From Trichosphaerium sp. ATCC 40318 (lineage: Eukaryota; Discosea; Flabellinia; Trichosidae), in assembly GCA_038496445.1 (NCBI GenBank), contig JALMLS010000216.1, positions 434,001-498,000 of the forward strand: a stretch of 64,000 nucleotides of DNA. The letters run 5' to 3'. Shown here one piece after another: positions 24,082 through 36,857 of this stretch (within the stretch, counting starts at the first letter, position 1; every line of letters starts with the position of its first letter). The position numbers and the translations under genes are program-made. The notes under the pieces are model-generated. The model did no database searches and had not been told where the DNA came from. It worked only from the letters and a program-made list of their open reading frames with translations.

Positions 24082-24257
24082 ATGCACGCCACTAACGTTG
24101 TCTTGTGCGTTCGACGAAGTGGTGAGTAATTTACTTTGCCACTATTGCCAATACTTGTCGATACTTTAACTCCTTTCTTGTTTCATTAGATACATTAACT
24201 CTAAGTGGTACAGGGCTATTTATATTTGGCGTTGGCTGCGCAGTAAAAATCAAGTAA
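24082..24257 (+). CDS. Possible two-exon microprotein (36 aa)
   Basis: ATG 24082 reads MHATNVVLCVRRS, then a GTGAGT donor (24121) and a TTAG acceptor (about 24189) join it in frame to DTLTLSGTGLFIFGVGCAV and a stop at 24255-24257. The second half is hydrophobic and could be one membrane span. The splice signals are good, but the size is small and no family is recognised. It could be the 3' end of an unrecognised gene or chance. Confidence 0.25.
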
Positions 24258-27110
24258 AAAAAAAACAATCACGTGATTTACTTATTTAATCATTTTTGTA
24301 CTGTTCTGTTTACGGCACTTGACAGTACGTCAATTCTTGAGTACCTACTTTTTTTTATACGGCAATTAATGCTTCTGCGTAAATCACGTGCGCACAAAGA
24401 CATGCCAACAAAAACGGAAAAAAAAGAAAATAATTTGTACCCAATTTCATATTTGGGCTAAAAAGCGTAGTCATCCGTCTTGTGAAGTATACCAGCATCT
24501 CTAGCCGCGATTACAACCAAATACAATAGCTTTACGGAGGCTGTTTGGTTAAGGCTTTGGCTATTAAACTGTGAACTATCTATGCCAGCAATAAACTGTT
24601 GTTTACTTTACAAACCTCAACTAAGTAATTTTCGGTTATTTTCTCAACTGGTACTTCCGAACCAGACAACAAAGAATTGCGATATAAGTTAAAGAACCTA
24701 CCACACTAAAGTGCGAACGCGAAATAAGTTTTAATTGATCTCGTGGTGCAGTTTTTGCATAAATTAACAAGAACGCGTTTTTTGGGTGTACCCATTTAAA
24801 GGCGTTTGTGAATATGCACTATACAGTGTATAGGCGTATTAAAGCTATTCTTTTCATAAGAATTGTCTTACTATCTTTTATTTTAAGGTGTTTGTGTTTG
24901 TATGTATCTGAGGGTACACGTGAAGGAAGGTATAAAACAATTTTAAATCTGCAAGCGAGAATTTAAAAAAAAAGGAACGCACATTGAAAACCCGGCTCTG
25001 TCGTTTAAGTACTACGCTTCAGGAATATGAAAATGTATAATGGAAGGCGTCTAACTTATAATTTTCAGTACACATAAGGTTTTGAGAACATTCTGCTCAA
25101 AAGTCTATCGTCAGGAGTCAGTTATAGCTTCCTAACAACAAACCTTTCAAAGTATCTTAGAAAATTTTAATGGGCAAAAGAGTTACGAAAATCTTCTTTT
25201 GTGGCGCACTCTGTACGCTCCTTTTTCGCATCTGAACAATACCTAGTGTTGTATTGGGTTTTCAGTTGTGTGCACAAGGCGTTCGGGTTTATCCAGATGC
25301 TCATAAAGCGCTCAATTAAAGGTTTTATAAAAACCAATTGTTTTTTGTTTGTTCCGCAAGTCAAAGCATTGAAGTGTTCACGAGGCGCCAGAAATAGATC
25401 GCTGCATATACTGCAGGGGTACAAGGAGTTGTTGCCGCGGTAAACAGCTTCCCGCAACCCTATAAAACCGTTTTAGAAGAGCGGTTTTTGTCGCTTTAAA
25501 TAAAACCTTCGCTAGTAGTGTGAACGCACCTATACTTAGCTCATCACATGCAGCAGAGTTTATTCACGTGGTAAAGCGTTTTTGGGGCATGGAGGTGAGG
25601 GAACATTGTAATCGCTAGCTTTCTTAAAGGTCAATCCTGATACTATCTTTGTTTTAATGGTCCTGGACTTTGCAGCAGTCCGTCAAGTAGCAAAAATCCT
25701 GAATCAATTTTGAAACTTTCTTTAAACGTCATGCTTACTCACTTTTCCTTGCTTTCCTTGTGACACGACCCGGTGACATGCAATAAACCACATAACGACA
25801 TCATTTCAAAAAGGCGGAAGAGAATTTCGTCACAAACGCGTGGATAAGCGTATTTTTTATCCTAAACGCTAAGAATAAGTATAAAGAATACAGGTACAAA
25901 CAAAAAAGAAAAAGTTGAAGTTAACGACACCTTTGTGAGCCCGAACGTTTCACTTTTTAGTGCATGGTTCAACCACTTTGTCCGCCTTTATCTAACAAAA
26001 AAATTTAGGTATGGTACGTATATGAGGGAACTACACTAAGACATATAAGGAACTAAAACAAATAAGAAGAAGCACGAAAAAAAGAGAGAAAAAAAAAAAC
26101 TTGTAAGAATTTTGAGACGTTTTCTATATCTCGAAAGACGGAAATCTTTGATTACACACTTGCAGTTTTTTTGTGAACCCACAACCTTTCACACATTCAA
26201 AGGCTTATGCGCCAAATATAACTTCTTGCCTTAGAAATGATCTAACACGTGTTGAGAAGCGTCACTTTGATTTTTTTCAAAGGTACACCGATTTTTGCAC
26301 GATAAGTGGAATGTGTTGCCTGCTCGGTTCAAACTTGTCTCTTGCTTAAAAACAAAAAATTCCAAAGCCAGTAAAGAACCTTGAAAGCAATGCTAACACA
26401 CACTTCACATACACAGACATACAGTACCATGCATCAATGTAATAAGAACAATATTGAAGCAGTAAAGGCGTTGGGTTTCATTCTCCGTTCTATCGAGTTA
26501 TGCGGGGCTTGTAGCGATGTAATTTGTTGTACTGTACGTAATGAAACGATAAAACGCAGTGTTTTGGAGCAAATTGCCGTTTGGCTTTAGTATTTCGTAA
26601 ATTTTTTTTTTTTTGTTTTGGTTTTTGTTTTGTTCTTCTTCTGTTTTTTCTTTCGAAAAGAAACCAAACCACCTTTGGACCTTTATAAAAAAATCCAAGA
26701 GTTTCTTTTTCTTCATCAAACATTTAAGAAGTCTTTTCTTCGCCTTTAGCAAATCACGTTTCTTCTTTTAATTATGACCTTCTACGTTGAGGTTGTTCGG
26801 AGGTGCAAAATTGTTTAGAAACAACACTCTTTTTTTTCTTTCTTTCTTTTGGGTTGTGTTTTTGAAATCTTCCTCTCGGCCTTGAGACTTCCGCTTTTCG
26901 CAAACTGAAATAAAACCCATCATATTCTTTTCTTTGTGGATAAAATTGAATTCTAAACAGCCCAGTCCGAACTTCCTGAAAGCCAAAAAATTAAAAGAAA
27001 ACAATGTACAAATGACGTTACCCAAAAATCGACTTTTTTTTTCGCGACCAACCGCTTTGTGTACCAACTCATCTTTGTTAGGAAATATTCAGTAGACAGT
27101 GCTCTAAAGA
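24258..27110. other. Gene-poor region
   Basis: Nearly 2.9 kb without a gene I can support. ORFs are all under 100 codons, overlap on both strands and show no domains. T-rich and A-rich runs are common, especially at 26590-26900. CACGTG hexamers occur near 24270, 24385, 24917, 25567 and 26247. Confidence 0.45.
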
Positions 27111-27249
27111 ATGGGAAACTTCCATAACGTTTCTAGTACAATGGAGATTCGTAACGGTGAGTGCACACTCACACTTGCGCTGAGTTTTTTTTTTGCCTAT
27201 CTTTCTTATTCCCGTTACTCACTCATACTTCGTTTAGATCAGTCGTACT

Positions 27250-28817
27250 ATGACTGTAGTTGTAGCTCCAATGTACCAGAATTTGACTAACCTAGTAACA
27301 GCCATAAGAACACAGGTACGGAAATAAAAATCTTGTTTTTTTGTTTTTGGTCCTATTGTGGGTTTTTTATTTTTTGACCTTTTTGTTATTCTAGTTTAAA
27401 GTTTGGGCGCCCATACCTCTACCGCCATTCAATCCATGCCTCAGCACAATGAAAGTCACCGACCCATCAATAGTAAGCATGTTCCTTGAATTCAATAATA
27501 GAGAATATAAAGAACAGGAAGCGAAAGATAAACTGTTGATGTACGTTCTCCTTCAATATTTTTTTGCAGTTTTTTTTCAAGTTTCAGTTTGGCCGGTTCT
27601 GTCTTCTGTAAGGCTCGGTTTATAAAACCCTAAATTTGTCCAGAACGTCACTTTAGTAACGCTTATGGTAATAATCTTCCATCATCAGGAAAATATCTCG
27701 CATAACCTTCTTTGTGTGATTTGACATTTTTGCTTCTTCCTTTGTTCTATGAACAATAAAATAAAAAAAACTTTGTTCGCTCTTCTCCTGACTCCTATTT
27801 CAGGCTTCATCGCGCTTGCTGCGAATCAGAAATAGAATATCCCCGTGGAATTATATCTCCTAAACCTCGTAAGGTCCGTGTGGTGTACAAAACCGGAGAC
27901 GAAAAAAAAAACGATAGTACTAACCTCTTGTTTACAGCGGTCACGTGAAGATTTTGAACTTCAAACTTCGACTGAAGAGACAGTGTATGGTTCCGACTGC
28001 GAAGATAAGATAAACTGCTTGTCCTTTTCTGACAGCGACGACTATTCACCTGAAGAATATAAGTACGTTATCCGTAATAATACGTAAAAAACTATAGTTG
28101 TTTGTTTTTTTTTTAGTTTTTTCTCATTCTTACCTCATTGTATAGTAGCGACACTGACGATAGCACACATTTAATGAGACCATCAAAGGCACTCAGACGA
28201 GAAGGTATAACTCGCGTTCAAAAAAAAAAAATCTGCAATTCTACTTTTTACCAACCGCCAAAAAAAAATCACGTGCGGAAAAAAAAAAAGAGAAATATGC
28301 CGCCCTCTCACTGTTTTCCTTTTTTAAATTCATCTGTAAACTATAGTGACTTACCTCCGTTCGTTTTAGGCATGTCCTGCATAACAAGTCCGGTGCGATC
28401 TGAAATGGACTTTCCAGAGAGTATGTCTTTAAAACAACATCGCCGAATTGCCAAGTGTCGAAAGAGGCGTACTGTTACAACAGAAGAGGAACGCGATTAC
28501 CTCGAGAGAATGTACACAGCCAATCCGTACCCTAGTAGAGAGCAATATGATGAGATTAGAAAGCATTTGAACTGGAAGAGCAGTAAGCGCGTTACAAAGG
28601 TATGTTGCTTTTAATAATCCGTACCTATGTATTTTTTATTTTCATTTTGTGTCTCTTTCGTTATTGTTCGCTGTATAGCTGCTATATTCGTCATTCAGCT
28701 AATTTATTTTTGGATTATAACTAGTACCTGTTTGGGTTTTACCTTCTTATACTGTTTGTCTAGTGGTTTAACAACAAACGTTATAATACAAAAGTTAGAC
28801 TGGTCACAAGTGTATGA
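27250..28817 (+). CDS. Homeobox transcription factor
   Basis: Homeodomains are three-helix DNA-binding modules. The exon at about 28370-28600 codes for a basic start (RRIAKCRKRRTVTTEEER), then LERMYTANPYPSREQYDEI for helices 1-2. A GTATGTT donor at about 28601 joins to WFNNKRYNTKVR, the recognition helix end with the invariant W-F-x-N-x-R. Stop TGA at 28815-28817. The homeodomain sits near the C-terminus. Upstream exons (27250 onward) code for MTVVVAPMYQNLTNLVTAIR, FKVWAPIPLPPFNPCL, and acidic Ser/Asp-rich stretches (SDCEDKINCLSFSDSDDYS) that could be activation regions. An ATG at 27111 in a further upstream exon does not join in frame with my splice choices, so I place the start at 27250 with reservation. 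Targets are unknown. Confidence 0.75.
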
Positions 28818-29082
28818 TTAGAGACAAGAGACGACTGGCAGCCCTACGGTTGATGTTATTTAAATATGTATGAAAGAGTACTCGGATGTAAATATGTGGG
28901 TTGTAAATAAACTATGAATTGATTAAAATAGATAAGTGGTCAGTACCCATCCATGTTAATTAAGAGGTGATCAAATCTTTTCCGAACAAAAAAAAGAAAC
29001 AAGACCTAGCGTTGACCAAAGAGGAACCAAAAAAAATTTGATTGAAAAAAAATACTGAAAAAACAGGTGAGTACCTATTCAA

Positions 29083-29524
29083 ATGGAACCTGAGCGTCGT
29101 ATACGTTCATCATCTAGAAGAAGACCAGAGTCTGGTACAAAACGAAATGTATTGGGTTAAAATAATTTAAAAATGTCAAGTTCTGGGGGAGTGGGGCGCT
29201 TCGGACTTGCAAGCGCTTAAGCGTCAACGTAGAAAGTTGAATAGAGAAAATGTTATCCTAAAAGAAGAATACGCCAGGCTAAAGGCAGAAGGAGAATCAC
29301 TGGAGCGCAGGTTGAATAGAAAGGCGCAACATCTAAAAGAGGTGTGAAGTTTTGTTTTATCTTGGATAAAACCACGTGATTGACAGCTCTATGAGCTTGA
29401 GGATCTTAGAGATCAATCACAGAGCCTACGACAGGAGCAAATGCACATGGTTGCTACAGCTAATAGACTAAAAGAGCAGCAAAAGATGCTAAAGCGAGGT
29501 GCGTTGCGAACTCTTGCGTATTAA
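29083..29524 (+). CDS. Small coiled-coil protein
   Basis: Three or four exons: ATG 29083 gives an arginine-rich start (MEPERRIRSSSRRRPES). A short intron leads to ASDLQALKRQRRKLNRENV and a long heptad-patterned helix (EYARLKAEGESLERRLN). A second intron containing CACGTG (about 29344-29387) leads to LYELEDLRDQSQSLRQEQ and a stop at 29522-29524. The basic patch followed by a heptad region loosely recalls a bZIP-like layout, but the canonical N-x-x-A-A-x-x-C/S-R basic motif is absent, so DNA binding is not claimed. Family unknown. Confidence 0.5.
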
Positions 29525-30218
29525 AACCGAATGAACAATCACATGCGTTTTTCATTTACAAACGTGATTTTATGGAATAATTAATAATCCAATGATAGAG
29601 ATAAAGGTTAAACAAGAGTGGTTGAAACGACGTAATGTATCTGCAAACGTGAATTGAAAAAAAAACCGAACAAAAAAAAAGTACTTCGATCCAAAGAAGT
29701 TGTACTTCTCCTTTTTTCCTCTATCACAAAACACCCAAACCTCCATTTTGTGATGTTCCGCGCTGAGATTGGTGTGGTTAGAGTCAGTAGGTTTTTAATA
29801 AAAACCCATCAAACACTCCCATTTCAGTGACTAATCTTTGACAGTACATTGCGAGATTTCACGCCAACAATTCACTAGCGAAACCCTTTAATTTTTACTA
29901 GCGGATGGATGAGAAGATGTACCGGAAAGGCATTTGTACATAACTTCGCCGCTTAGCGAGTATTTTTTTGCTTCCGTTCTTTTACTGCCAGAAGATAACA
30001 GACACTAGTGAGGGCAAGCGTAAGTACCACACGAATTGACAATTATTTAACCTGAGTCCGAAATTTCGCTTCTTTGACCAAAAAGAACAGTGTAAGTTTC
30101 CCTTTACACTTATATTCAGCTTGGTCACAGTATAAATCGTAGCTTGCTTTACTTGAGCACGTGATAAGAAAGCCGTCAAGCCTGTTCTAAATTAATTGTT
30201 GTCTTTTGTCATACGTAC

Positions 30219-31733
30219 ATGGAGGTCGAAGTTATTGGCGGCCTTGGCCGTAAATTGAACGTAGCAATAGACTCTGACTCAGAAAGCGACGAACAAGCAC
30301 TAACAAATGGAGTTAAAGATGAAACGTCTTTACAGGATCAAAAAGAGCTTGAATTGGAGAAAGAGATGACAGTGCGTTAACTTACAACGTATTATTCGCG
30401 TATCTAAGTGCTTCAAGTTAAAAGAGCAACAATGGCTTCTAAACTACGAATTCTTGTCCAATCTCAAGGAAATACGCACTATTATATACGTAGGTACAAT
30501 TTAACGCTTTTTTGGGGTTAACAAGTACAGGATTGCATGAGGTTTATCACACGCTCTGGGATAAAAGGAAAACACCCGGAGGAAGAAGATGAATCATGTT
30601 CGTTCAACTTTTCTGTAGAACTACTCTTATAATTTACCCAGCGCATCTATTTGAGCTAGAAGACTCAAGAATAGTATCATTTAAATCAGATAATGGTGTT
30701 TTAAGTGGTTTCGTGTCAATGGAAGGATTTAATATTGTAGAGGCGGTACGAATGACTAATTCCACTTCCAATTCGCTCTATTGACTCATAAACACATAGG
30801 AAGTAAATGTAAAATTTCCTAAACGCAAGAAAGGCGACTTTTCAACGATGATTGACCGCGCAGCTGCGTGGAGAATGACCCAGGTATGCCAAAAAATTAT
30901 TCTGTCCATTAACGTTTGAGTAAATGTCAAAAAAATTAAATCTCTTTTGTTTTAGATTTCTAACGCCTATCACATACTATATGAGGTTCTAGAAGACCTA
31001 GATGATGTAATAAAATTATCTCAAGTACCTAGAACTATTGAACAAGCGACACAGGTACGTACACGCAGTGTACATATAGATATTTAAAGTCTTTTTATTT
31101 TTTGGTTTATTTTTTTGACACATTGTTATTAGATTCTTCATAAAGTGGCTTCAGCTTTAAGTGCAGCTCAGTCAGAGCTTTTGATAGCACCTAGGTTACG
31201 CCAACCTAGGTCATTGTCATCTTCACAAAAGAGAGTACGTCATCTTTAGACATGTATGAATCAAAGAAACTCACTCATTTATTATTTCTTTTTAGTTTTT
31301 TCCAAAGCTGCCAAAGGATCTTGTTATTGAATTTGGTATTTCGCATAATGAACTGGTTGTTAGTGCGGTTTCTTTGCAACAAATCAAAGGGAAGAGACCT
31401 CCTGGAAAAGTAGCTGCGTTGTACGTTTTATTTTTTGTTGAAATCGAAAAGTTTTTTTTTGAATGAACTCAAAAGGCAACAGCGTTACTCTGTTTTTTTG
31501 TATGTTTACGCGTACTACGCGAGTAGCGTTGTTTTGTTTTTTTTTTGTTGTGAAAATACGCATCACGCTAATGTTGTTTTTGCTTTAGTACTGATGGTGA
31601 AAAATCGTACGAGTATCAAGAGAAGGCTAAAGTTAGGATAAACGCCAAAAAACTTAATTCAATTTTTTACCTTATAGAACAAGCTGAGGTTCTTTGTTCT
31701 GTGCTATCACATCAATTTGAATCATTACAGTAA
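30219..31733 (+). CDS. Rogdi/Rav2-like protein (V-ATPase assembly RAVE complex)
   Basis: Rav2/Rogdi belongs to the RAVE/Rabconnectin complex, which reassembles V-ATPase on membranes. ATG 30219 opens MEVEVIGGLGRKLNVAIDSD. The next exon carries LKEQQWLLNYEFLSNLKEI, like the Rogdi N-terminal helix. Later exons give EDSRIVSFKSDNGVLSGFV, ISNAYHILYEVLEDLDDV, LHKVASALSAAQSELL, then PKLPKDLVIEFGISHNELVV, the most characteristic Rogdi block, and a final helix IFYLIEQAEVLCSVL with stop at 31731-31733. About eight exons. The junction near 30600-30650 is unsettled: the simplest splice would remove only about 27 bp. Confidence 0.75.
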
Positions 31734-32082
31734 TAATTACGCAACATTAGATCAATGTACATAAGAGAAAACAAAATAAAAAGTCAGAAACAATAACTTT
31801 TGGATAGAACATTGCATGTTCAAGTACTTCCGTAGCATTTTATGTCGTTTTGCATGTCGTGGCCGTTTTTGGCGTAAGACAGCCTCGTTTTTGGAGTTGT
31901 GCGCTTTCCGGCCTTATATATTGCGTTCATTTAGCGTCATAGAACCTCTCCGGACTTTTTACTTAGTGCATATTACCATGGTGCACATTTGTCCCAAAAC
32001 TTCATCTCAACTCAAAATTTACCACCAACGGAGCCTGTCATTTCAATGCAGAGATGAGTACGATTATGTTTTTAGTAATAAA

Positions 32083-35019
32083 ATGGATAGTAGAGACCAG
32101 GATGAAGTTTTGTGTTATCGTCTCGCTTATTTAATTTTAGGCTCTTGTATTATCACGTATAAATACGGTTTTGTTATAGACACGTGATAATAGCTAAAAC
32201 GGAGCCTTTTTTTTTAGTACTCTTTGAATAATTTTCTTTTTTTTTTTGGCACATATATTCATAACTTTGATCTAGCGCATATTGAATACCCTACACAAGA
32301 TGATCTAGATAGTTTTACATCCTCAGATGAAGAAATCGATAACGCAGAATATGTTGACCCAGAAGAAGAAAGACGAAGGGTACATTAGAAGACTTAGATG
32401 CTTTTATTTTCATATAAATTGTTTTGTTTTTTTGCTCAGGTGATGATGAACTGTTTAGGAAGAAGAGCGTTTAAATAAATCAGCACAAGACTTACAAAGG
32501 TTATGGCGTGGTTACTTGGCAAGACAAGAAAGAGAAGAGCTTGAAAAAACAAAATATGTAGATAAATTAAAAGGACCAGCATCGAAACCTCTTAATCACG
32601 TGAGTATCGAGTTTTTTATTTTTATTTTTGTCTTTTGTTGTTTTTTTTTTTTGTTATTCTTGCTTTAGCTAACTATTTTTTTTGAAAATAGATACGCCGT
32701 GCACGTGGACCTAGGGGTAGACGACCACCAAGGAACCGAAAACCGCCTCAAGTGCGCACTAAGCGAAGTATCACAGCAGCAGAATTATTAATAAATAACC
32801 TAGGTTAAAACTATCGAAAAACCAACAGAACGCGCTCCACTTACAGCTGCTGGCAAGAGGGCTGCTGAAAGCGGTCCGTCAGAAGAGTCTTCGGGTGATG
32901 CTGCGCCTAGAAGGAGAATGCCAATGGGTGCAGGCATGGGAATGATGGGTACAAAACATGAGAATTTTCTGTGTTGTTTTTCTTGACCTGCAAAGTGCAG
33001 AGCTCGGTCGTTTGTAAGTGTGAACGCCCTTTTAAATTGATGTAGGTGGCATTGGACTTGGTGGTATGAAGATGGCAGATCTTAGAGCAGGTTTAAAAAA
33101 GAAACAAGCTGTTCCCAAAGCCACACCCAAATCACAACCAAAAAAGGCTGCAGCGCCTTTTGTTTTCAATTTAAAGTCTGTAAAAGCACCTGACGTTAAA
33201 AAGAGATCACAATCAGTTGCACCTAAGAAGATGGGAAAACCAAAACTCATGGTGGTGCGTCACAAGACGGACAAAAAGTAGTTTTATCTTGACTTCTAAA
33301 ATCTTCGCTTTTCTTTTTTCCCAACTCCTTGGATCAAGCAAAATACCTTGCTACTACTAGAACACAACTCAAAGTATTATCTCGGAGTATTGGAAAAAAG
33401 AAAAGAAATGATAATGAATAGTTCTTGTCGAAACAAAAAAAACACGTGATAATTTTTTTTCTTATTCCATTTCTTTTTTTAGAATCGTGTTAAGCCTCAC
33501 AGAGCGGATTCATTACCGCCAACACCACAAAGAAACAAAGAGCCTAAAAAAGTCATTAATCCATTCGTATCAAAAACTACTCCAATAGCCAAGTCTGTTT
33601 CTGTACCAGCAAGAACAACTCCTATTGTAACACCACAAAAGAAGGAGGAGCCTCCAATTGAAGTTATTGGAGATAAAAAGATGAACGGTACCTCTGAACC
33701 ACCAAAACCAGCAAAAGCTACTCCAGGTACGTTTGCATTATCAATAGTACTATTAACATAGTAACAAAGGAAAATTAAAGCTTCCTTCACAATTCACAGC
33801 TCAACTGAGTGCCGGAAATCCATGGAAGTACGTACATTGTATTTTGTGTAGAAATGCTTGATTTACAGCAAATTCCGTCTTTACCAACTCATCATTATTT
33901 CTCACGAACGTGTTGAAAGCAGTTTTCTTTTCATTTCTCGAATCGACAAATTTATATGTTACTCACATATTTCGCTTTCCTTAGGAAAAACTCAGCTCCA
34001 GAGATGTCATCCACTTCAACACGCCCAGCACCACCGGTACCAAAGCTCAGCGAGTCGGCACCAGAACCTCCAGCCCGTAAATTACCACCAAGAAGACCTT
34101 CATTTAACTCAATGATGCCAAAAGGAAAAGCGCCTGCTAGAGTACATTCAGTTGGTCCTAGTAACCCTTCAAGCACACCACCAATGGGAATGGCACCACC
34201 TAAACGTCCACCAAAACATTTAGCATCAGGACCACCAGCACCTCCACCAGGAAGACCATCAGGAGGACCTCCAAAAATTGCTCCTCGAAAAAACACTCTT
34301 GCTGCACCAGGTCCACCACCATCAAGCCTAAGATCAAGTGCACCTGCACCAAGTTTAGCAAAATCATCAAGTAAGTTGAGAAGTTATATCAACTTCACGT
34401 TTGAGTTTTCTTCTTAACATTTTTTCTACTGTAGAGCAAGGATCTCTTGCTGAAAGAATGAAAGCTTTGGGAGGATTCAACCCACAAATGCTCACGCAGC
34501 CACCTCCTGGATTTGGCAAAGATGGAAGAAGAGCTACGATTTCAGGACATCAACCACTGCCACCACAACCTGCAGGAGGAGGACCACCACCGGCAAGGCC
34601 AGCAGGAGCACCGCCAACCAAAGCATACTCAAACAGTGCCGCTCCTCCGCCAAAGCAAAGCTTTAGTGTTACAAATCCATTTGCTCCTGGACCGTATGTT
34701 CAATATCGCATATAATGTCAACGTATTAATATGTTTGTTGTAGGCCAGCACCTTCAATGGAGCCTAATCCACCTTCTTCTCAAGTAAGTTGTGTTGATAT
34801 TTATGTTTGGAAAAAAAACTGACTTTGCCATTTTAGACGGATGATGTTTCTGATAAAACAGCGCCTAATGATGCGCATGCTGCTACTGAAGCACAACCTG
34901 TAAAGAAAAAGAAAAAGGGAAAGTACGTAAACCCTCAAAGACACTGTCTTCTAAAACCAAATTCTTATTTTATTCTCACTTTCAACATTTCTTATTAATC
35001 ACGTGCGTTCTAGAAATAA
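32083..35019 (+). CDS. Proline-rich verprolin/WIP-like actin scaffold with IQ motif
   Basis: Verprolin/WIP proteins bind actin by WH2 and WASP by proline-rich segments. The recognisable coding region begins at about 32276 (HIEYPTQDDLDSFTSSDEE). It has an IQ motif (LQRLWRGYLARQEREELE, about 32490-32545), a basic RRARGPRGRRPPRNRK stretch, then GGMKMADLRAGLKKKQAV (about 33063) resembling WH2. Long Pro/Ser-rich exons follow (APPVPKLSESAPEPPA; KRPPKHLASGPPAPPPGRP), then GSLAERMKALGGFNP and a lysine-rich end with TAA at 35019. Some dozen exons with clean GTACGT donors. The start is unresolved; ATG 32083 (MDSRDQDE) is a candidate without a convincing donor. Assignment is by composition and motif order; other adaptors of cortical actin patches (Aim21-like) remain possible. 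Confidence 0.55.
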
Positions 35020-36582
35020 AAATATCAAAAAGAAGTGCTCTATTATGTGATTATTACGTTGGAAATAATGATGAGACAAGAGAATCACATGCAGGAGTCG
35101 GAGTCGGTTTGCTTTTTGTATATTAAAAAAATGTAACCATAACAAAAAAAACCATCGTACTTGTTTTACCGTTTTTACGGAAAGTAAACGTGCAAAATTT
35201 TAAAACTGTATGTCAACGAGGTCTTTTGGTGGTACAATATACATAGCTTAGCGCCTCCATAAGTACTAAGATATGCAAAGAGAAAATGACCATGTTTTTA
35301 ATCTCTATCTCACAACATCTTTATTTTACGACTATGGCTTTCGCTGAACAAAACCCTACTGTAAGTTTGAAACCATAGTGATTAAACGTGCGATATTAAC
35401 AAAACAATTTCCTTTACGGTAGCACGCCAATAGTTGTACACAGTGGTTGTACCCCAATAGCTTTTTTTTTTTTTGCGTTGCCGATTGGATAGAGTGTGTA
35501 GGCGTCAGTATAACTTGTAATGCAATACCAAACCGTGCCTTTAATTCTGGGGAATGTAGCGGTTGGGGTAGTATGTGCACGATTAATCGTGCGGATTACC
35601 AAGTATGTCTGTACAAAATAATGGATTATTTCTTTATCCCTATGTTGGATTTTGAAGTACCCCAATTTTGTGAAATTTCTGATACCCCAAGCATTGCATA
35701 AACCAATAATCATACCGTAAACTCATCAACTGCTGCAATGAACAATTATAATACAGAATTTTCAATGGATAAACAACCTATCAATGGTATTACTTTACCA
35801 AGTTAAAAGACTTACTGTTTAAACAAGATCAAACAAAACGTATAAATATCCTTCAACTATATACCTGTGCTCTAGAGCATTTTGGACAGTTATTTCATTA
35901 GCCATGTTATACGTACGTGCATGAAATATTGTCCAATTACTGTAGTTGTTTTTCCTCTTTTTGGGCGAGTTTAATGCATTTTAGCTACCTATCAAATACT
36001 CTTTGAGTTCAAATTCTGCTGTAATATCTTTTGTTACATTCCTCATTGTACGTATTTTGATTAACAATATCGTCGTTGACTGGGTTTTTGATCGACAGTG
36101 TTGCTGACTGCTTTTTAGTTTTCATGGACCTTTGTCATTATCCTTCTTAACATATGTCAAATCTGTGTTTGTGTTTACATACTAAGAACGCAGAAACAGT
36201 TCCACACATTCTCTGGAGTAATGCAAATTTGTTACTTGGTTCAATTTATTACTCTCTTATCTTTCGGAATACCTCATAGTTTGGCTTTTTCCCCTGTGGT
36301 AATAGTATTCATCATGATAGATGTTGGTTTTGTACTTGTAGAACTAATAGCTCTTATATGCGTTGAGGTTATTACAAGCAAGAAATGTATTTGTGTTGGT
36401 CTTCTTTGTTGTTGCTCAAAGTACTCATCATTAGAAGAAATAAATTAGTTCGCGACATAAATGGCTTTAGTTTTTGGACTTTCGGAGAAAAAGCAGACTC
36501 CAGTTTTAATATATGCTGTATTGAACTCGCACAATATCTTGTACACTTTCACTTAAAGGGCTCAAACAAGTAGAATCTAGCA
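35020..36582. other. Gene-poor region with short ORFs
   Basis: A possible short gene starts at ATG 35337 (MAFAEQNPT) and could splice to the ORF ending at 35701, a cysteine-containing peptide of unknown family. A hydrophobic ORF lies at 36221-36448. Neither has domain support, and I do not call them genes. A CACGTG-containing intron of the upstream gene ends at 35013. Confidence 0.35.
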
Positions 36583-36722
36583 TACATTGTAGTGTTGCGA
36601 ACTGTGAAGACATGCATCCTACAAGCAGTTTAATAGAGCAATGCAACAAGGTCATTGGCAACCGAGATTCAGGTCACTATACCCGTGACGCATGTCTTCA
36701 CAGTTCGCACCAGTACAATGTA
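36583..36722. mobile_element. MITE-like element with terminal inverted repeats
   Basis: A perfect 19-bp inverted pair, GCGAACTGTGAAGACATGC at 36597-36615 and its reverse complement at 36690-36708, extends outward with a few mismatches to TACATTGTA at both outer ends, giving arms of about 33 bp around a 74-bp centre. Total about 140 bp, no ORF. This fits a non-autonomous inverted-repeat element or a hairpin-forming site. No target-site duplication is clear. Confidence 0.5.
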
Positions 36723-36857
36723 TCATGAATGTAGTGACAGTACTTGACGTGAGACTAAAAAAAAATGAGGTATTAAACTGTATTTCAGCGATGCTCTCAA
36801 GTAAGTCCACACGTGTGGAATTTTGATAGTTTTTTCTTTAGCAATCGGACAAGAGGA

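Noticed and set aside
31816-32187. 123-codon ORF with hydrophobic patches between Rogdi and verprolin-like genes
   Set aside because: No domain or signal peptide, and unlike neighbouring coding DNA. It overlaps the probable 5' region of the next gene.
33952-34296. Gly/Pro-rich minus-strand ORFs opposite the verprolin-like gene
   Set aside because: They are antisense shadows of the proline-rich exons.
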